From the NCBI GenBank assembly GCA_019416455.1, contig DXXG01000015.1, forward strand, positions 1 through 64,000: a stretch of DNA of 64,000 nt, read 5' to 3'. The notes under the pieces were generated by a model. That model saw only the letters and a list, made by a program, of their open reading frames with translations. It was not told where the DNA came from and made no database searches. Below, piece by piece: positions 27,568 to 36,155 of the stretch (the first letter of the stretch is position 1; every line of letters starts with the position of its first letter). A program made the position numbers and the translations under genes. Origin of the DNA: Clostridiales bacterium. Lineage in GTDB: Bacteria; Bacillota; Clostridia; Oscillospirales; Acutalibacteraceae.

Positions 27568-28382
27568 TCTCCGATATCACTTTGGGGCAGTATTTTCCCC
27601 AAAAGTCCCTGATGCACCGAGCCGATCCCCGAATGAAGATCTGCCTGGTGATCTTTGCCATCGTACTGCTGTTTGTGGCGGGAAACTTTGCTTCCTTGGC
27701 ACTGGCGGTGGCCTTTATTGGGCTGGGAATGGCGCTTTCCCGCATCCCCTTGAAGCTCTACCTGAAAAGTCTGAAACCCATTCTGTTCCTGGTGGCCTTC
27801 ACCAGTATCTTGAATATCTTTTACGGCACCGGCGAGCCTTTGTGGCAGTGGGGCATCCTGCGGATCACCGCAAACGGCCTTATTACCTGTGTGTTTGTGG
27901 CGGTGCGTATCGTGGCACTGATCCTTGCCAGCTCGGTGCTCACCTTTACCACGTCGCCCACCCAGCTTACCGACGCTATCGAGCGACTCTTGAAGCCTCT
28001 TTCTAAAGTGCATGTGCCCATCCACGAGTTCGCCATGATGATGACCATCGCATTGCGGTTCGTGCCCACTTTGCTGGAGGAGACGGACAAGATCATGGCG
28101 GCTCAGAAAGCTCGGGGCGCTGACATGGAAAGCGGCGGGCTTACCCAGCGGATCCGCGCTCTGGTTCCGGTGCTCATTCCCCTGTTTGTGTCGGCGTTCC
28201 GCCGGGCCTATGATCTGGCCACCGCTATGGAGAGCCGCTGCTACCACGGGGGCGATGGCCGCACCAAAATGAAAACGCTGCGCTTTGGACGGGACGACTG
28301 GATGGTGATTCTGGCCAGTCTGGTGGTCCTGGCGGGATTCGTGGCACTGAACATGCTGTTTCCCGCTGTTGGACGGCCGTGA
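27564..28382 (+). CDS. ecfT: Energy-coupling factor transmembrane protein EcfT
   Basis: EcfT (272 aa) is the membrane scaffold that joins the ATPases to substrate-binding S components. It begins with TLGQYFPQKSLMHRADPRMKI, typical of the family, has about five to six hydrophobic segments, and carries the two coupling-helix Ala-Arg-Gly motifs (AQKARGADMES; FRRAYDLATAMESRCY is the second in variant form). Start overlaps ecfA2 by 4 bp. Confidence 0.94.
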   Translation: MISDITLGQYFPQKSLMHRADPRMKICLVIFAIVLLFVAGNFASLALAVAFIGLGMALSRIPLKLYLKSLKPILFLVAFTSILNIFYGTGEPLWQWGILRITANGLITCVFVAVRIVALILASSVLTFTTSPTQLTDAIERLLKPLSKVHVPIHEFAMMMTIALRFVPTLLEETDKIMAAQKARGADMESGGLTQRIRALVPVLIPLFVSAFRRAYDLATAMESRCYHGGDGRTKMKTLRFGRDDWMVILASLVVLAGFVALNMLFPAVGRP

Positions 28383-28395
28383 CAGGGAGGAACGT

Positions 28396-29136
28396 ATGGA
28401 ACGAAATCTGCTTATCAAGCTCTCCTACGACGGCGCCCAGTATCACGGCTGGCAGATCCAGGAAAATGCTGTGACTGTGCAGGAAGTCTTTCAAGAGGCC
28501 CTTTACAAGATCACCGGACGGCAGGAGGACATCAAGGCCTGCTCCCGCACGGACACTGGTGTCCACGCCCGGGAGTTCTGCGTCAGTGTGAAAACAGAGA
28601 GCCCCATCGCGCCGGAACGGCTGCTGGCGGCTTTGAACCACTATCTTCCCCAGGATATGGCAGTGAGATCCTGCGAAACAGTGCCCCTGGATTTCCACGC
28701 CCGATATTCCTGTCAAGGGAAGGAGTACGTCTACCAGATCTGGAACCACCCCGTGCGGGACCCTTTCCTCAAAGACCGGGCCCTGCACTATTGGTACCCC
28801 ATCAATGCTGAGCTGCTGAACAGGGCGGCAGCCCACTATGTGGGGCGCCACGATTTTTCCTCTTTCTGCACCCTGGATAAGCGGGAGAAGGGGGATTTGA
28901 CCCGTACCGTGACCACCGCCCGGGTGGACCGGTCTGGGGACCTTGTGACCTTCACCGTGGCCGCGGACGGTTTCCTCTACAACATGGTGCGGATCATGGT
29001 AGGGACGCTGCTGCGGGTGCAGCAAGGGAAATTTTCTCCAGAGGATATCCCGGGGATCATCGCGGCTAAAGATCGGAAAGCTGCCGGTCCCACGGCCCCA
29101 GCCTGCGGGCTGTATCTCAACCGGGTATTTTATTAA
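28396..29136 (+). CDS. truA: tRNA pseudouridine(38-40) synthase TruA
   Basis: TruA (246 aa) isomerises uridines 38-40 of the tRNA anticodon arm. The catalytic aspartate is Asp53 in SRTDTGVHA; YDGAQYHGWQ at the N-terminus and FLYNMVRIMVGTLL near the C-terminus are family marks. The ATG at 28396 was chosen since AGGGAGG lies 5 bases upstream; an earlier ATG (28369) overlaps ecfT and has no site. It follows ecfT as in Bacillus. Confidence 0.95.
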   Translation: MERNLLIKLSYDGAQYHGWQIQENAVTVQEVFQEALYKITGRQEDIKACSRTDTGVHAREFCVSVKTESPIAPERLLAALNHYLPQDMAVRSCETVPLDFHARYSCQGKEYVYQIWNHPVRDPFLKDRALHYWYPINAELLNRAAAHYVGRHDFSSFCTLDKREKGDLTRTVTTARVDRSGDLVTFTVAADGFLYNMVRIMVGTLLRVQQGKFSPEDIPGIIAAKDRKAAGPTAPACGLYLNRVFY

Positions 29137-29165
29137 GAAGAACCAGTGGGAAAGGAGCGTGACCC

Positions 29166-30467
29166 ATGGCTAAGCACAGCAAACCCCAGGAAAAGCGGAA
29201 GATCATCCAGCTGAAAGACCATTTGCCAGGACGGCAGCCTGAAAAGGAAGAGCCAAGGCAGGACCAGCCGGAGGAGGAAGGCCCCCAGGTCTCCGTGGAA
29301 TATGAGGACGAGCCTGGCTCTCAGGATGCCAAGAAGGCATGGCAGGCACCCAAAGCCTTTTATCGGGCTGCGGTGGTGCTGCTGGTGGCGGTTTTGGGCT
29401 TGGCGCTCTGGGTCAACCGTGACAACCTGACGCCTCAAAAGATCTGGAGCTGGCTTCAGGTCCAGGTTGCCGGCGACGGAGCAGGCGACGGGTTCCCAGT
29501 GTCCATCACAGGTTCTCAGGTAACGGCGGGAAATTTTCTCTTTGACAATGGAAGCGTGGTGGCCCTTAGCGATACCTCTTTGACGATGACAGGGGCGTCA
29601 GGGCAGGAAGTGCTTTCTCTGCGGCACAGTTTCAACCAGCCCATTTTGGAAGCCTCCTCAGGACACTATCTGCTCCATAACCAGGATGGCACCGGGTATA
29701 TGGTGGTCACCGGCACAGAGAAAAAATTGGAAAAAACCGCTGAGAAGAACATTTTAGCGGGGGCCATGGCCCCCAATGGCCGGTACGCTCTCGCCACTGA
29801 AGGAGAGGAAGGCGCTTCCACGCTGACCGTGTACCTTGCCACCGGAGAAGAACAGTTTACCTATCATTTCGCCCAGGATTACATCACCTCTGTAGCTCTG
29901 AACGCTGACGGCACTTGGGCCATGGTCTGTACTGTCCGGAGCCAGGGCGGCGAGCTGGTGTCCAAGATCACCGTGTTCGACTTGAACCAGGCCAGTCCTG
30001 TCGGGGAGTATGAGTCACGGGGAAACCTGTTGATGGACGCTTACTGGGGTTCCAACGGCATCCTGTACGCTGTGGGGGATGTTTCCCTGGTGCGGGCTCG
30101 GTCCTCGGAGTTGTCTTTTTCTGAGTACAGCTATCAGGGCCGCACGCCCACAGCGTTCCAGTTCGCGGGCGGGCAGCTGTATTTGTCCGTCTCCGCTTAT
30201 GAGCATGCTGGAGCCTGTACGCTTTTGACTTTTCGCGGTTTAGAGGATCCTGTGGAGATCCAAGTGGAAGAACGGGTGCAGGCGCTGGCGGTGTCCGGCG
30301 GGTCCGTGGGAGCTTTAGTTGGGCAGCAGCTGATCCTTTACGACTCCTCCACTGGCAAGGAGCTGGCCCGGGGCGACGCTGGCGGCGACGCCAAAAGCAT
30401 TGCGCTGGCAAACGAGAGCACAGCGTATGTGCTGGGAGTCAGCGAGATCCGAAAAGTACAATTTTAG
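29166..30467 (+). CDS. DUF5711-like single-pass membrane protein with beta-propeller
   Basis: The 433-aa protein has a charged cytoplasmic N-terminus (about 1-58, rich in Glu, Lys and Pro), one membrane segment (about 70-88) and a large extracytoplasmic part with repeated beta-strand blocks (GGSVGALVGQQLILYDSSTGKE, about 370-390), suggesting a propeller. It resembles the clostridial DUF5711 proteins by architecture; the function of these is unknown. A Firmicutes habit is to find them near cvpA, as here (1 kb downstream). It is bounded by a terminator. Confidence 0.6.
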   Translation: MAKHSKPQEKRKIIQLKDHLPGRQPEKEEPRQDQPEEEGPQVSVEYEDEPGSQDAKKAWQAPKAFYRAAVVLLVAVLGLALWVNRDNLTPQKIWSWLQVQVAGDGAGDGFPVSITGSQVTAGNFLFDNGSVVALSDTSLTMTGASGQEVLSLRHSFNQPILEASSGHYLLHNQDGTGYMVVTGTEKKLEKTAEKNILAGAMAPNGRYALATEGEEGASTLTVYLATGEEQFTYHFAQDYITSVALNADGTWAMVCTVRSQGGELVSKITVFDLNQASPVGEYESRGNLLMDAYWGSNGILYAVGDVSLVRARSSELSFSEYSYQGRTPTAFQFAGGQLYLSVSAYEHAGACTLLTFRGLEDPVEIQVEERVQALAVSGGSVGALVGQQLILYDSSTGKELARGDAGGDAKSIALANESTAYVLGVSEIRKVQF

Positions 30468-30471
30468 AGAT

Positions 30472-30508
30472 AAAAAAGGAGGGCTGCATAAGCAGCTCTC
30501 CTTTTTGT
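30472..30508. terminator. Bidirectional terminator
   Basis: AAAAAAGGAGGGCTGC pairs with GCAGCTCTCCTTTTT around ATAA (with one G-T pair). It lies between convergent genes. Confidence 0.88.
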
Positions 30509-31263
30509 TAGCCTCTGGGAAGGAAGTAACGGTTTTCTTTGGGGTCTTTCAACCGCTCCGAGAAGGCAGCGGCAAAATTCTCGTATTCCGGGGTGAAGCA
30601 TCCTTTGGCCTGTACGGGGCAGGATTTGACGCACCGGAAACAGGAGATGCACTTTTCTCCGTCGATGGTGACGCAGTCCTCCTGAATGGCTCCCATAGGA
30701 CACTGGCGGCGGCACAGTCCGCAGTGGACACAGTTTTCCTTAGTGGAGGGGATAAAGCTGCCGCCCTTGCCACCCTCTTTGTAGGGATGGTTTCCTGTGG
30801 GAGAGAAATTCTCCCAGCCAGCAGTGAAATCGTCCCAGGCTTCCAGGGCGAAAGCTCGGTCTTCCATCAGGTCGTTCTGGTTGGGACGGCCCACCTGGAT
30901 GGTCCCGTAGGTGTGTTCCCCAACGAGAGCGGCGCCGGCAAAGGGAACGAAGCCATGCTCCCGGCAGAAATCGGTCAGTTCCAGCAGGGCGTCATCGAAA
31001 TCCCGGTTGCCGTAGGTGACGGTGACGATGCAGGGGGTGTTCTGGCCCCGGAGGGGGGAGAGGCGTTCCAGGGCACCCTGGAATACCCGGCCTCCATAGA
31101 CAGGAACGCCGAATACCACCAAGTCGTCAGCGGTAAATGTGGTCTCGGCAGCGGGGGCGCAGGTCACGTCCACCAGGACGGCCTCTCCCAAAGCGGAAGC
31201 CATTTCCCAGGCGCCTTTGCGAGAGGTGCCGGTGGGAGAAAAGACAGCGGCGTATACAGCCAT
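30508..31263 (-). CDS. EFR1-type flavodoxin-ferredoxin fusion
   Basis: The first 150 residues form a flavodoxin-like domain (FSPTGTSRKGAWEMA near residue 8, FGVPVYGGRV, TYGNRDFDD), and the C-terminus has two [4Fe-4S] motifs (CVHCGLCRRQCPMGAI, about 180-195; CISCFRCVKSCPVQAK, about 208-223). EFR1 proteins are assumed to carry electrons between flavin and ferredoxin partners. The 251-aa length is normal. It stands alone, convergent with the DUF5711-like gene. The physiological partner is unknown. Confidence 0.85.
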   Translation of the reverse strand: MAVYAAVFSPTGTSRKGAWEMASALGEAVLVDVTCAPAAETTFTADDLVVFGVPVYGGRVFQGALERLSPLRGQNTPCIVTVTYGNRDFDDALLELTDFCREHGFVPFAGAALVGEHTYGTIQVGRPNQNDLMEDRAFALEAWDDFTAGWENFSPTGNHPYKEGGKGGSFIPSTKENCVHCGLCRRQCPMGAIQEDCVTIDGEKCISCFRCVKSCPVQAKGCFTPEYENFAAAFSERLKDPKENRYFLPRG

Positions 31264-31386
31264 TGGATCAAGTCCTTTCTGTGAAATGTGTGAAATCTTT
31301 TTCTCAGGATATACTGATTATAGGATCTCTCAGGGGATTTTGCAAGAAAAAGCCGTGGATTAAGATTTCCGTAAGAGGGATAGGGC

Positions 31387-31415
31387 TTGTGGAAACGCCG
31401 GGTTTGTGCTATATT
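31387..31415 (+). promoter_or_regulatory. Promoter of cvpA-like gene
   Basis: TTGTGG (31387-31392) and TATATT (31410-31415) are separated by 17 bp. Confidence 0.55.
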
Positions 31416-31456
31416 TATCAGGTAGCGAAAATTTCAGCGGAAGGGAGCGATGAACC

Positions 31457-32155
31457 GTGGGCTATATATGGGATGTGGTATTTGTAGCTGTCTGTGTTCT
31501 GTTTGTTGCTATCGGTGCCCATCGGGGATTCATCCGTTCGGCGGCCCATTTTCTGGGCGCCATCCTTGCCGCCTGCTTCGCGTCTTTGCTGGGCGGGCCT
31601 TTAGCTCAGTGGGTGTTCGACACTCTGTTCCGTCCTGGTCTGATAGAGCGTATCGGGGAGTCCCTGACCACTTTGGGAAACGGGGACACCTATACGGCAG
31701 TCCAGCAAGTGTTCGCCTCTCTGCCTGACTTCGTGCTTCGAGCTTTGGAGTCGGCTGGGATCACCGCTGTAACTGTGACCGAGTCTGTGGCTGACCAGTC
31801 GGGTCAGGCCGCGGCGCTCATTGCTGACGCTTTGGCGCCGGTATTCGTGGGCTTTTTGAAGGTGCTGGCAGTGATCGTACTGTTCTCCTTGTTTATGGTC
31901 TTAGTGCGCATCGCCTCCAACGCTTTGGCAACCCTGTTCCATCTGCCCCTCCTCAATGCGGTCAACGGCATTTTGGGCGGCGTGTTTGGTTTTTGCTTGG
32001 CGGTGGTGTCCATTTGGATCGTCTTGGCGGCGATCCAGGTGTTTACTCCCATGCTGGCGGCGGATACCCAGGCTCAGGTAGAGGACGCGCTTCGCCAGTC
32101 CTATGTGGCGGGCCTCATCGTTCACTGGAATCCCTTGGGGATCATGTTCCAGTGA
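31457..32155 (+). CDS. CvpA family membrane protein
   Basis: This 232-aa protein starts with YIWDVVFVAVCVLFVAIGAHRGFIRSA, the CvpA/YshB N-terminal pattern, and has four to five hydrophobic helices (about 5-25, 28-48, 110-140, 165-190). CvpA is a membrane protein linked to colicin V production in E. coli and to envelope homeostasis; its mechanism is unknown. The GTG at 31457 is supported by upstream GGAAGGGAG. It has its own promoter and is followed by pgsA after about 100-140 bp. Confidence 0.8.
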   Translation: MGYIWDVVFVAVCVLFVAIGAHRGFIRSAAHFLGAILAACFASLLGGPLAQWVFDTLFRPGLIERIGESLTTLGNGDTYTAVQQVFASLPDFVLRALESAGITAVTVTESVADQSGQAAALIADALAPVFVGFLKVLAVIVLFSLFMVLVRIASNALATLFHLPLLNAVNGILGGVFGFCLAVVSIWIVLAAIQVFTPMLAADTQAQVEDALRQSYVAGLIVHWNPLGIMFQ

Positions 32156-32292
32156 TGTTTTGCGGAAGGCTTCCCCAGGACCGGAGCGTGTTGTGGGAAC
32201 GGCGCGCCGGAGGAAGCATGGGTGGGGCTGATTTAGAGGATTTCAAGGGATCGTAAGTGAAGAGATTTGTGAGAAAGAGGGAAAGTAGACCC

Positions 32293-32937
32293 ATGCCCCA
32301 GGAGAAGAAACCTATCAATCAAAATTTAACGGTGCCCAACGCGCTTTCGCTGTTGCGCATTCTGATCGTGCCCTTTTTCGCCTGGTTTTTCATGGCGGAT
32401 CAGCTGCCTGTGGCCGTGGCCCTTCTAGTGCTTTCCGGCCTGTCCGACATGGTGGACGGCATGCTGGCCCGCAAGCTCAATCAGGTGACGGAGCTGGGCA
32501 AGATGCTGGACCCCTTCGCCGATAAGCTGACCCAGGGCGTGGTAGCTTTGTGCCTTGCCATCAAGTTCCCGGTGATCTGTCCGGTGCTGCTGGTGTTCAT
32601 TGCCAAGGAGCTGATCATGCTCTGCTGCGCGGTGGTGCTTTTGAAAAAGCAGAAGCGGCCCTGCGCCGCCAAATGGTACGGCAAGGTAGCTACGGTGCTG
32701 TTCTACGTTTCGGTAGCGGCCATCGTGGTGATGGACGGTTTCTTCCATGTGGAGGGAATGGTCTTTAATGTGATCTCCAATGTGCTGCTGATTTTGACAG
32801 CGGTGATGATGGTCTATTCCGCGGTGAAGTATTTCCAGATCTTCCTAAAGATCCTTCGCTCCAACGACCAAAGGTATGAACTGTCCCTTCACGATGAAAT
32901 CCGTGCCAAGACGGTGCGGGAGAAGCGGAAAGGATGA
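32293..32937 (+). CDS. pgsA: CDP-diacylglycerol-glycerol-3-phosphate 3-phosphatidyltransferase
   Basis: PgsA makes phosphatidylglycerophosphate, the committed step to phosphatidylglycerol. The CDP-alcohol phosphotransferase signature D-x2-DG-x2-AR-x8-G-x3-D-x3-D is complete (SDMVDGMLARKLNQ...GKMLDPFADK). NLTVPNALSLLRIL near the N-terminus is typical, with about six membrane helices. The ATG at 32293 follows AGAGGGAAAG; a GTG at 32257 with AAGGGA upstream is an alternative that adds 12 basic residues. Confidence 0.88.
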   Translation: MPQEKKPINQNLTVPNALSLLRILIVPFFAWFFMADQLPVAVALLVLSGLSDMVDGMLARKLNQVTELGKMLDPFADKLTQGVVALCLAIKFPVICPVLLVFIAKELIMLCCAVVLLKKQKRPCAAKWYGKVATVLFYVSVAAIVVMDGFFHVEGMVFNVISNVLLILTAVMMVYSAVKYFQIFLKILRSNDQRYELSLHDEIRAKTVREKRKG

Positions 32938-32948
32938 TAAAGCACACC

Positions 32949-32988
32949 GCGGAAGCTCCGTCTGTTTGGGGGAGTTTCCGCTTTTTTC
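32949..32988 (+). terminator. Terminator of pgsA
   Basis: GCGGAAGCTCC pairs with GGGAGTTTCCGC and is followed by TTTTTT. Confidence 0.82.
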
Positions 32989-33050
32989 ACGGCGGATTCA
33001 TATTCCGGACATGTTTTTTCGGTTTAATGGGAAAGCTGGCTTTATTGAAT

Positions 33051-33153
33051 GAAAATGAACCCATGTCAAAAATGCGTGCAAAAAAGAAAACGCACCACAC
33101 AAACGTGAAGTGCGCATCTTGGGTCCAGCGTCACGCTGGTGTCTGTACGAAAC
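33051..33153 (+). repeat. Two-hairpin repeat, copy A
   Basis: The 103-bp unit starts GAAAATGAACC, then an AAAATGCGTGC block, an A-rich stretch, hairpin 1 (CGCAC...GTGCG with an inner CCAC/GTGA core), the linker TCTTGGG, and hairpin 2 CCAGCG-TCA-CGCTGG. It is a direct tandem with copy B. Confidence 0.85.
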
Positions 33154-33256
33154 GAAAATGAACCGGGTTTAGAACGCAGGCAAAAAAGAAACGCACCCCA
33201 CAAAAGTGAAGTGTGCAACTTGGGTGCAGCGTCACGCTGCCTGTGTTGAGACGAGA
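33154..33256 (+). repeat. Two-hairpin repeat, copy B
   Basis: This 103-bp unit has the same order as copy A. Hairpin 1 is GCAC...GTGC around CCCAC-AAAA-GTGA, the linker is ACTTGGG, and hairpin 2 is GCAGCG-TCA-CGCTGC. The outer pair of hairpin 2 is changed on both sides relative to copy A (C-G to G-C), a compensatory change. It ends 19 bp before the clpE start codon and so probably lies in the clpE leader. Confidence 0.85.
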
Positions 33257-33274
33257 GAAAGGAACGAAAGCGCC

Positions 33275-35560
33275 ATGTTACTTTGTACACGCTGCAAAAA
33301 ACGCCCGGCGGTGGTATTTCTGTCCAATGGCCTGAACGGGAGCGAGCCTCAGGGGCTGTGCCTTGTTTGCGCCAAGGAATTGGGGATCAAGCCGGTGAAC
33401 GATATTATGGAAAAAATGGGCATCACGGACGAGGAGCTGGAAGCGGCAACCGCCCAGATGACCGAACTGATGAACCTGAACAACGATGGCGACGACGGTG
33501 ACGGGGATGACCTGTTCGCTCCCGGCGGGGCCGCTACCATGCCGGTGGACCAGATGCTGGGTGGCCGGCCCGGGGAGAACGGCGGCGCCGGTGGAGCAGG
33601 GACCCAGCAGAAGAAGGAGAACTTCCACAAGAAGAAGCGGAAGCATATTCAGAACTTCTGCACCGACCTGACTGCCAAAGCTCGAAACGGCCAGTTGGAT
33701 AATATCATCGGCCGGGAGAAGGAGATCCAGCGAGTGGTGCAGATCCTCTCCCGCCGGACTAAGAACAACCCCTGCCTAATCGGTGAGCCTGGCGTGGGTA
33801 AAACCGCTGTGGCGGAGGGGCTGGCTCTGCGCATCGCCCGGGGGGAAGTACCGGCTAAGCTGCGAAACAAGGAGGTCCAGCTGCTGGACCTGACCGCTCT
33901 TGTGGCGGGCACCCAATTCCGGGGCCAGTTTGAGAGCCGGATCAAGGGCCTGGTAGACGAGGTGAAAGCCGACGGCAATGTGATCCTCTTCATCGACGAG
34001 GTTCACAATCTGGTGGGCACCGGAGACGCAGAGGGCAGTATGAATGCTGCCAATATCCTGAAGCCTGCTCTTTCCCGGGGAGAGATCCAGGTCATCGGTG
34101 CCACTACCTTCGCGGAATATCGGAAGTATATCGAAAAGGACGCAGCCTTGGAGCGCCGGTTCCAGCCGGTGACCATCGCGGAGCCTTCCATCGAGGACGC
34201 CTGCCAAATTCTGACCGGGATCAAGGGCTATTACGAGGCGTATCACCGTGTCCAGGTGTCGGACCAGATCGTCCGGCGGATGGTGGTGCTGGCAGAGCGG
34301 TACATCAGCGACCGCTATCTGCCCGACAAGGCCATCGACCTGTTGGACGAGGCCTGTGCCTGCGCCGCTCTGCGGAACAAGAAGCTGGAAGAATACGACA
34401 ATACGGAACTGGCCCTTTCCAAGGAGCGGGTCCGTGAGCAGGACCTTTCCAACCCCGCTGACGGGGAAACAGTGGACTATGAGGAACTGGCCAAGACCCA
34501 TTACCGCATCGCCACTTTGGAGGAGAGCCTGGATAAGTTGAAAGGCGAGGGCGTGTTTGCTCAGGTAGAGGAGCAGGACGTGGCCAAGGTCATCGAGCTG
34601 TGGACTGGTATCCCTGCTTCCCGCGTGGCGGAAAACGAGCTGGCCAAACTGGCGGATCTGGAACAGGTGCTTTCCAAGAAGATCATCGGCCAGGACGAGG
34701 CTGTGAACGCCATTTCCGCGGCGATCCGTCGCAGCCGGGTACAGATCAGTCCCCGGCGTCATCCGGCGTCCTTCATCTTTGTGGGCCCCACCGGCACCGG
34801 GAAAACAGAGCTGGTACGGGTGCTGTCCCAGGAGCTGTTCGACACTCCGGAGACCTTGATCCGCTTGGATATGTCCGAGTTTATGGAAAAGCATTCTGTT
34901 TCTAAAATCATCGGTTCCCCTCCCGGATATGTGGGCTATGACGAGGCCGGCCAGCTGACGGAAAAGGTCCGCCGCCGTCCTTATTCGGTGCTGCTATTCG
35001 ACGAGATCGAAAAGGCCCACCCGGACGTGCTGAACATTCTGCTTCAGATCCTGGACGAGGGCCGCATCACCGACGCTCATGGCCGCACGGTGAACTTTGA
35101 AAACACCGTGATCGTCATGACTTCCAACGCGGGCAGCGATAGGAAGGAAAGTGCGTTAGGCTTTGCCAAGACCACCGCGGACATGAGCCGGGAAAAGGTG
35201 ACCAAAGCTCTCAGCGAGTTCCTCCGTCCGGAGTTCTTGAGCCGTATCGATGAGGTGATCGTGTTCCGTCCCCTGGACGTGGAGGATTACAAGAAGATCG
35301 CAGCCCTGATGTTGAACGAGTATGTGGGTTCCCTGAAGGAAAAGGGCATCGCCCTCACCTTTGATCAGGCGGTCTGTGACTATCTGGCGGAGAAGTCCAT
35401 TCACGGCCAGAGCGGCGCTCGGGACCTGCGGAACAACATCCGCCGCATGGTGGAGGATAAACTTGCCATGCTGCTGGTGGAGCGTGGAGAAGGCTCCTTG
35501 ACGGGTGTGGCTCTCTCTATGGAAGATGGAGAGTTGAAGCTGAACTGCCTGCCCCAATAA
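33275..35560 (+). CDS. clpE: ClpE-type AAA+ unfoldase with N-terminal zinc finger
   Basis: This 761-aa HSP100 protein unfolds substrates for ClpP. An N-terminal zinc finger (Cys4, Cys7, Cys29, Cys32; LCTRC and LCLVC) replaces the ClpC N-domain, which is the ClpE pattern. An acidic/Gly-rich linker follows. The first AAA module has GEPGVGKT (about 172) and the second GPTGTGKT (about 509), with a short UVR-like middle region. The IGF-type ClpP loop was not identified with certainty. The ATG at 33275 begins the zinc finger and has GAAAGGAA upstream; the longer open frame reads into repeat B. The start region follows two copies of the hairpin repeat; no clear CtsR operator was found. Confidence 0.85.
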   Translation: MLLCTRCKKRPAVVFLSNGLNGSEPQGLCLVCAKELGIKPVNDIMEKMGITDEELEAATAQMTELMNLNNDGDDGDGDDLFAPGGAATMPVDQMLGGRPGENGGAGGAGTQQKKENFHKKKRKHIQNFCTDLTAKARNGQLDNIIGREKEIQRVVQILSRRTKNNPCLIGEPGVGKTAVAEGLALRIARGEVPAKLRNKEVQLLDLTALVAGTQFRGQFESRIKGLVDEVKADGNVILFIDEVHNLVGTGDAEGSMNAANILKPALSRGEIQVIGATTFAEYRKYIEKDAALERRFQPVTIAEPSIEDACQILTGIKGYYEAYHRVQVSDQIVRRMVVLAERYISDRYLPDKAIDLLDEACACAALRNKKLEEYDNTELALSKERVREQDLSNPADGETVDYEELAKTHYRIATLEESLDKLKGEGVFAQVEEQDVAKVIELWTGIPASRVAENELAKLADLEQVLSKKIIGQDEAVNAISAAIRRSRVQISPRRHPASFIFVGPTGTGKTELVRVLSQELFDTPETLIRLDMSEFMEKHSVSKIIGSPPGYVGYDEAGQLTEKVRRRPYSVLLFDEIEKAHPDVLNILLQILDEGRITDAHGRTVNFENTVIVMTSNAGSDRKESALGFAKTTADMSREKVTKALSEFLRPEFLSRIDEVIVFRPLDVEDYKKIAALMLNEYVGSLKEKGIALTFDQAVCDYLAEKSIHGQSGARDLRNNIRRMVEDKLAMLLVERGEGSLTGVALSMEDGELKLNCLPQ

Positions 35561-35570
35561 ATGAAACGCG

Positions 35571-35607
35571 AAACGTGGGATCGAAAATTCGGTCCCACGT
35601 TTTTTCT
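35571..35607 (+). terminator. Terminator of clpE
   Basis: AACGTGGGA (35572-35580) pairs with TCCCACGTT (35593-35601), followed by a T run. Confidence 0.85.
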
Positions 35608-35638
35608 TGTGAATTTCCAGAAAAGTCTGAAAAATCCC

Positions 35639-35667
35639 TTGACGGAAGGGGGACGGTGTGCTATAAT
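35639..35667 (+). promoter_or_regulatory. tRNA operon promoter
   Basis: TTGACG (35639-35644) and TATAAT (35662-35667) with a 17-bp spacer lie 20 bp before the first tRNA. Confidence 0.8.
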
Positions 35668-35686
35668 AATCACCGTCGCAAAATGT

Positions 35687-35760
35687 GCGGGTGTAGTTCA
35701 GTGGTAGAACCCCAGCCTTCCAAGCTGGTCGTGTGGGTTCGATTCCCATCACCCGCTCCA
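35687..35760 (+). tRNA. tRNA-Gly (TCC)
   Basis: The acceptor GCGGGTG pairs with CACCCGC, the loop CTTCCAA presents anticodon TCC between CCAGC and GCTGG, the T arm reads GTGGGTTCGATTCCCAT, and CCA is encoded. First of four tRNAs in one transcript. Confidence 0.97.
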
Positions 35761-35781
35761 AAAATGTGCGGGCCAAAAGAT

Positions 35782-35858
35782 GCGCCAATAGCTCAGCTGG
35801 ATAGAGCAACTGCCTTCTAAGCAGTAGGCCAGGGGTTCGAGTCCCTTTTGGCGCGCCA
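35782..35858 (+). tRNA. tRNA-Arg (TCT)
   Basis: A full cloverleaf: D arm GCTCAGCTGGATAGAGC, anticodon loop CTTCTAA (TCT) between ACTGC and GCAGT, T loop GTTCGAGTC, CCA encoded. Confidence 0.97.
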
Positions 35859-35862
35859 ATAT

Positions 35863-35941
35863 GGTGGATGTAGCTTAGCCCGGTTAAAGCGCCAGATTGT
35901 GGCTCTGGAGACCGTGGGTTCGAATCCCATCTTCCACCCCA
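35863..35941 (+). tRNA. tRNA-His (GTG)
   Basis: Anticodon loop TTGTGGC (GTG) lies between CCAGA and TCTGG. The extra G at -1 (35863) pairs with C73, the His identity element. CCA is encoded. One U-U mismatch (positions 6-67) appears in the acceptor stem. Confidence 0.95.
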
Positions 35942-35945
35942 CATC

Positions 35946-35986
35946 GAACACGGAGTTTAATTGTTGAAATTAGGCTCCGTGTTCTC
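35946..35986 (+). repeat. Perfect hairpin inside the tRNA operon
   Basis: GAACACGGAG pairs perfectly with CTCCGTGTTC across an AT-rich loop of about 20 bases, between tRNA-His and tRNA-Gln. No T-tract follows, so it is more likely a processing signal or partial terminator than a full stop. Confidence 0.6.
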
Positions 35987-35991
35987 CATAC

Positions 35992-36067
35992 TGGGCTGTC
36001 GCCAAGCGGTAAGGCAACGGACTTTGACTCCGTCATCCCGTGGGTTCGAATCCCGCCAGCCCAGCCA
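35992..36067 (+). tRNA. tRNA-Gln (TTG)
   Basis: Acceptor TGGGCTG pairs with CAGCCCA, anticodon loop CTTTGAC (TTG) sits between ACGGA and TCCGT, T loop GTTCGAATC, CCA encoded. Its 3' end directly abuts repeat copy D, and a 25-bp exact inverted copy of its 3' half occurs at 36504-36528. Confidence 0.96.
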
Positions 36068-36155
36068 GCGGCAAGCTGCCGCTCTCAAGTCGCGAATCTC
36101 ACCTCAGTGGGGTTCGCGATTTTTATTGCCCGCGTTTTAAGTGCAGTTTTATTTC
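36068..36155 (-). repeat. Two-hairpin repeat, copy D
   Basis: Read on the minus strand: AAAACGCGGGCAATAAAAA, hairpin 1 TCGCGAA/TTCGCGA with the inner CCCAC-TGAG-GTGA core, linker CTTGAG, hairpin 2 AGCGGCA-GCT-TGCCGCT. Read on the plus strand, the TCGCGAA hairpin followed by TTTTTATT could end the tRNA transcript. Confidence 0.8.

Noticed and set aside
33065..33085. CtsR operator upstream of clpE
   Set aside because: GTCAAAAAT followed by TGCAAA only loosely resembles the tandem GGTCAAA heptamers; spacing and second half do not fit.
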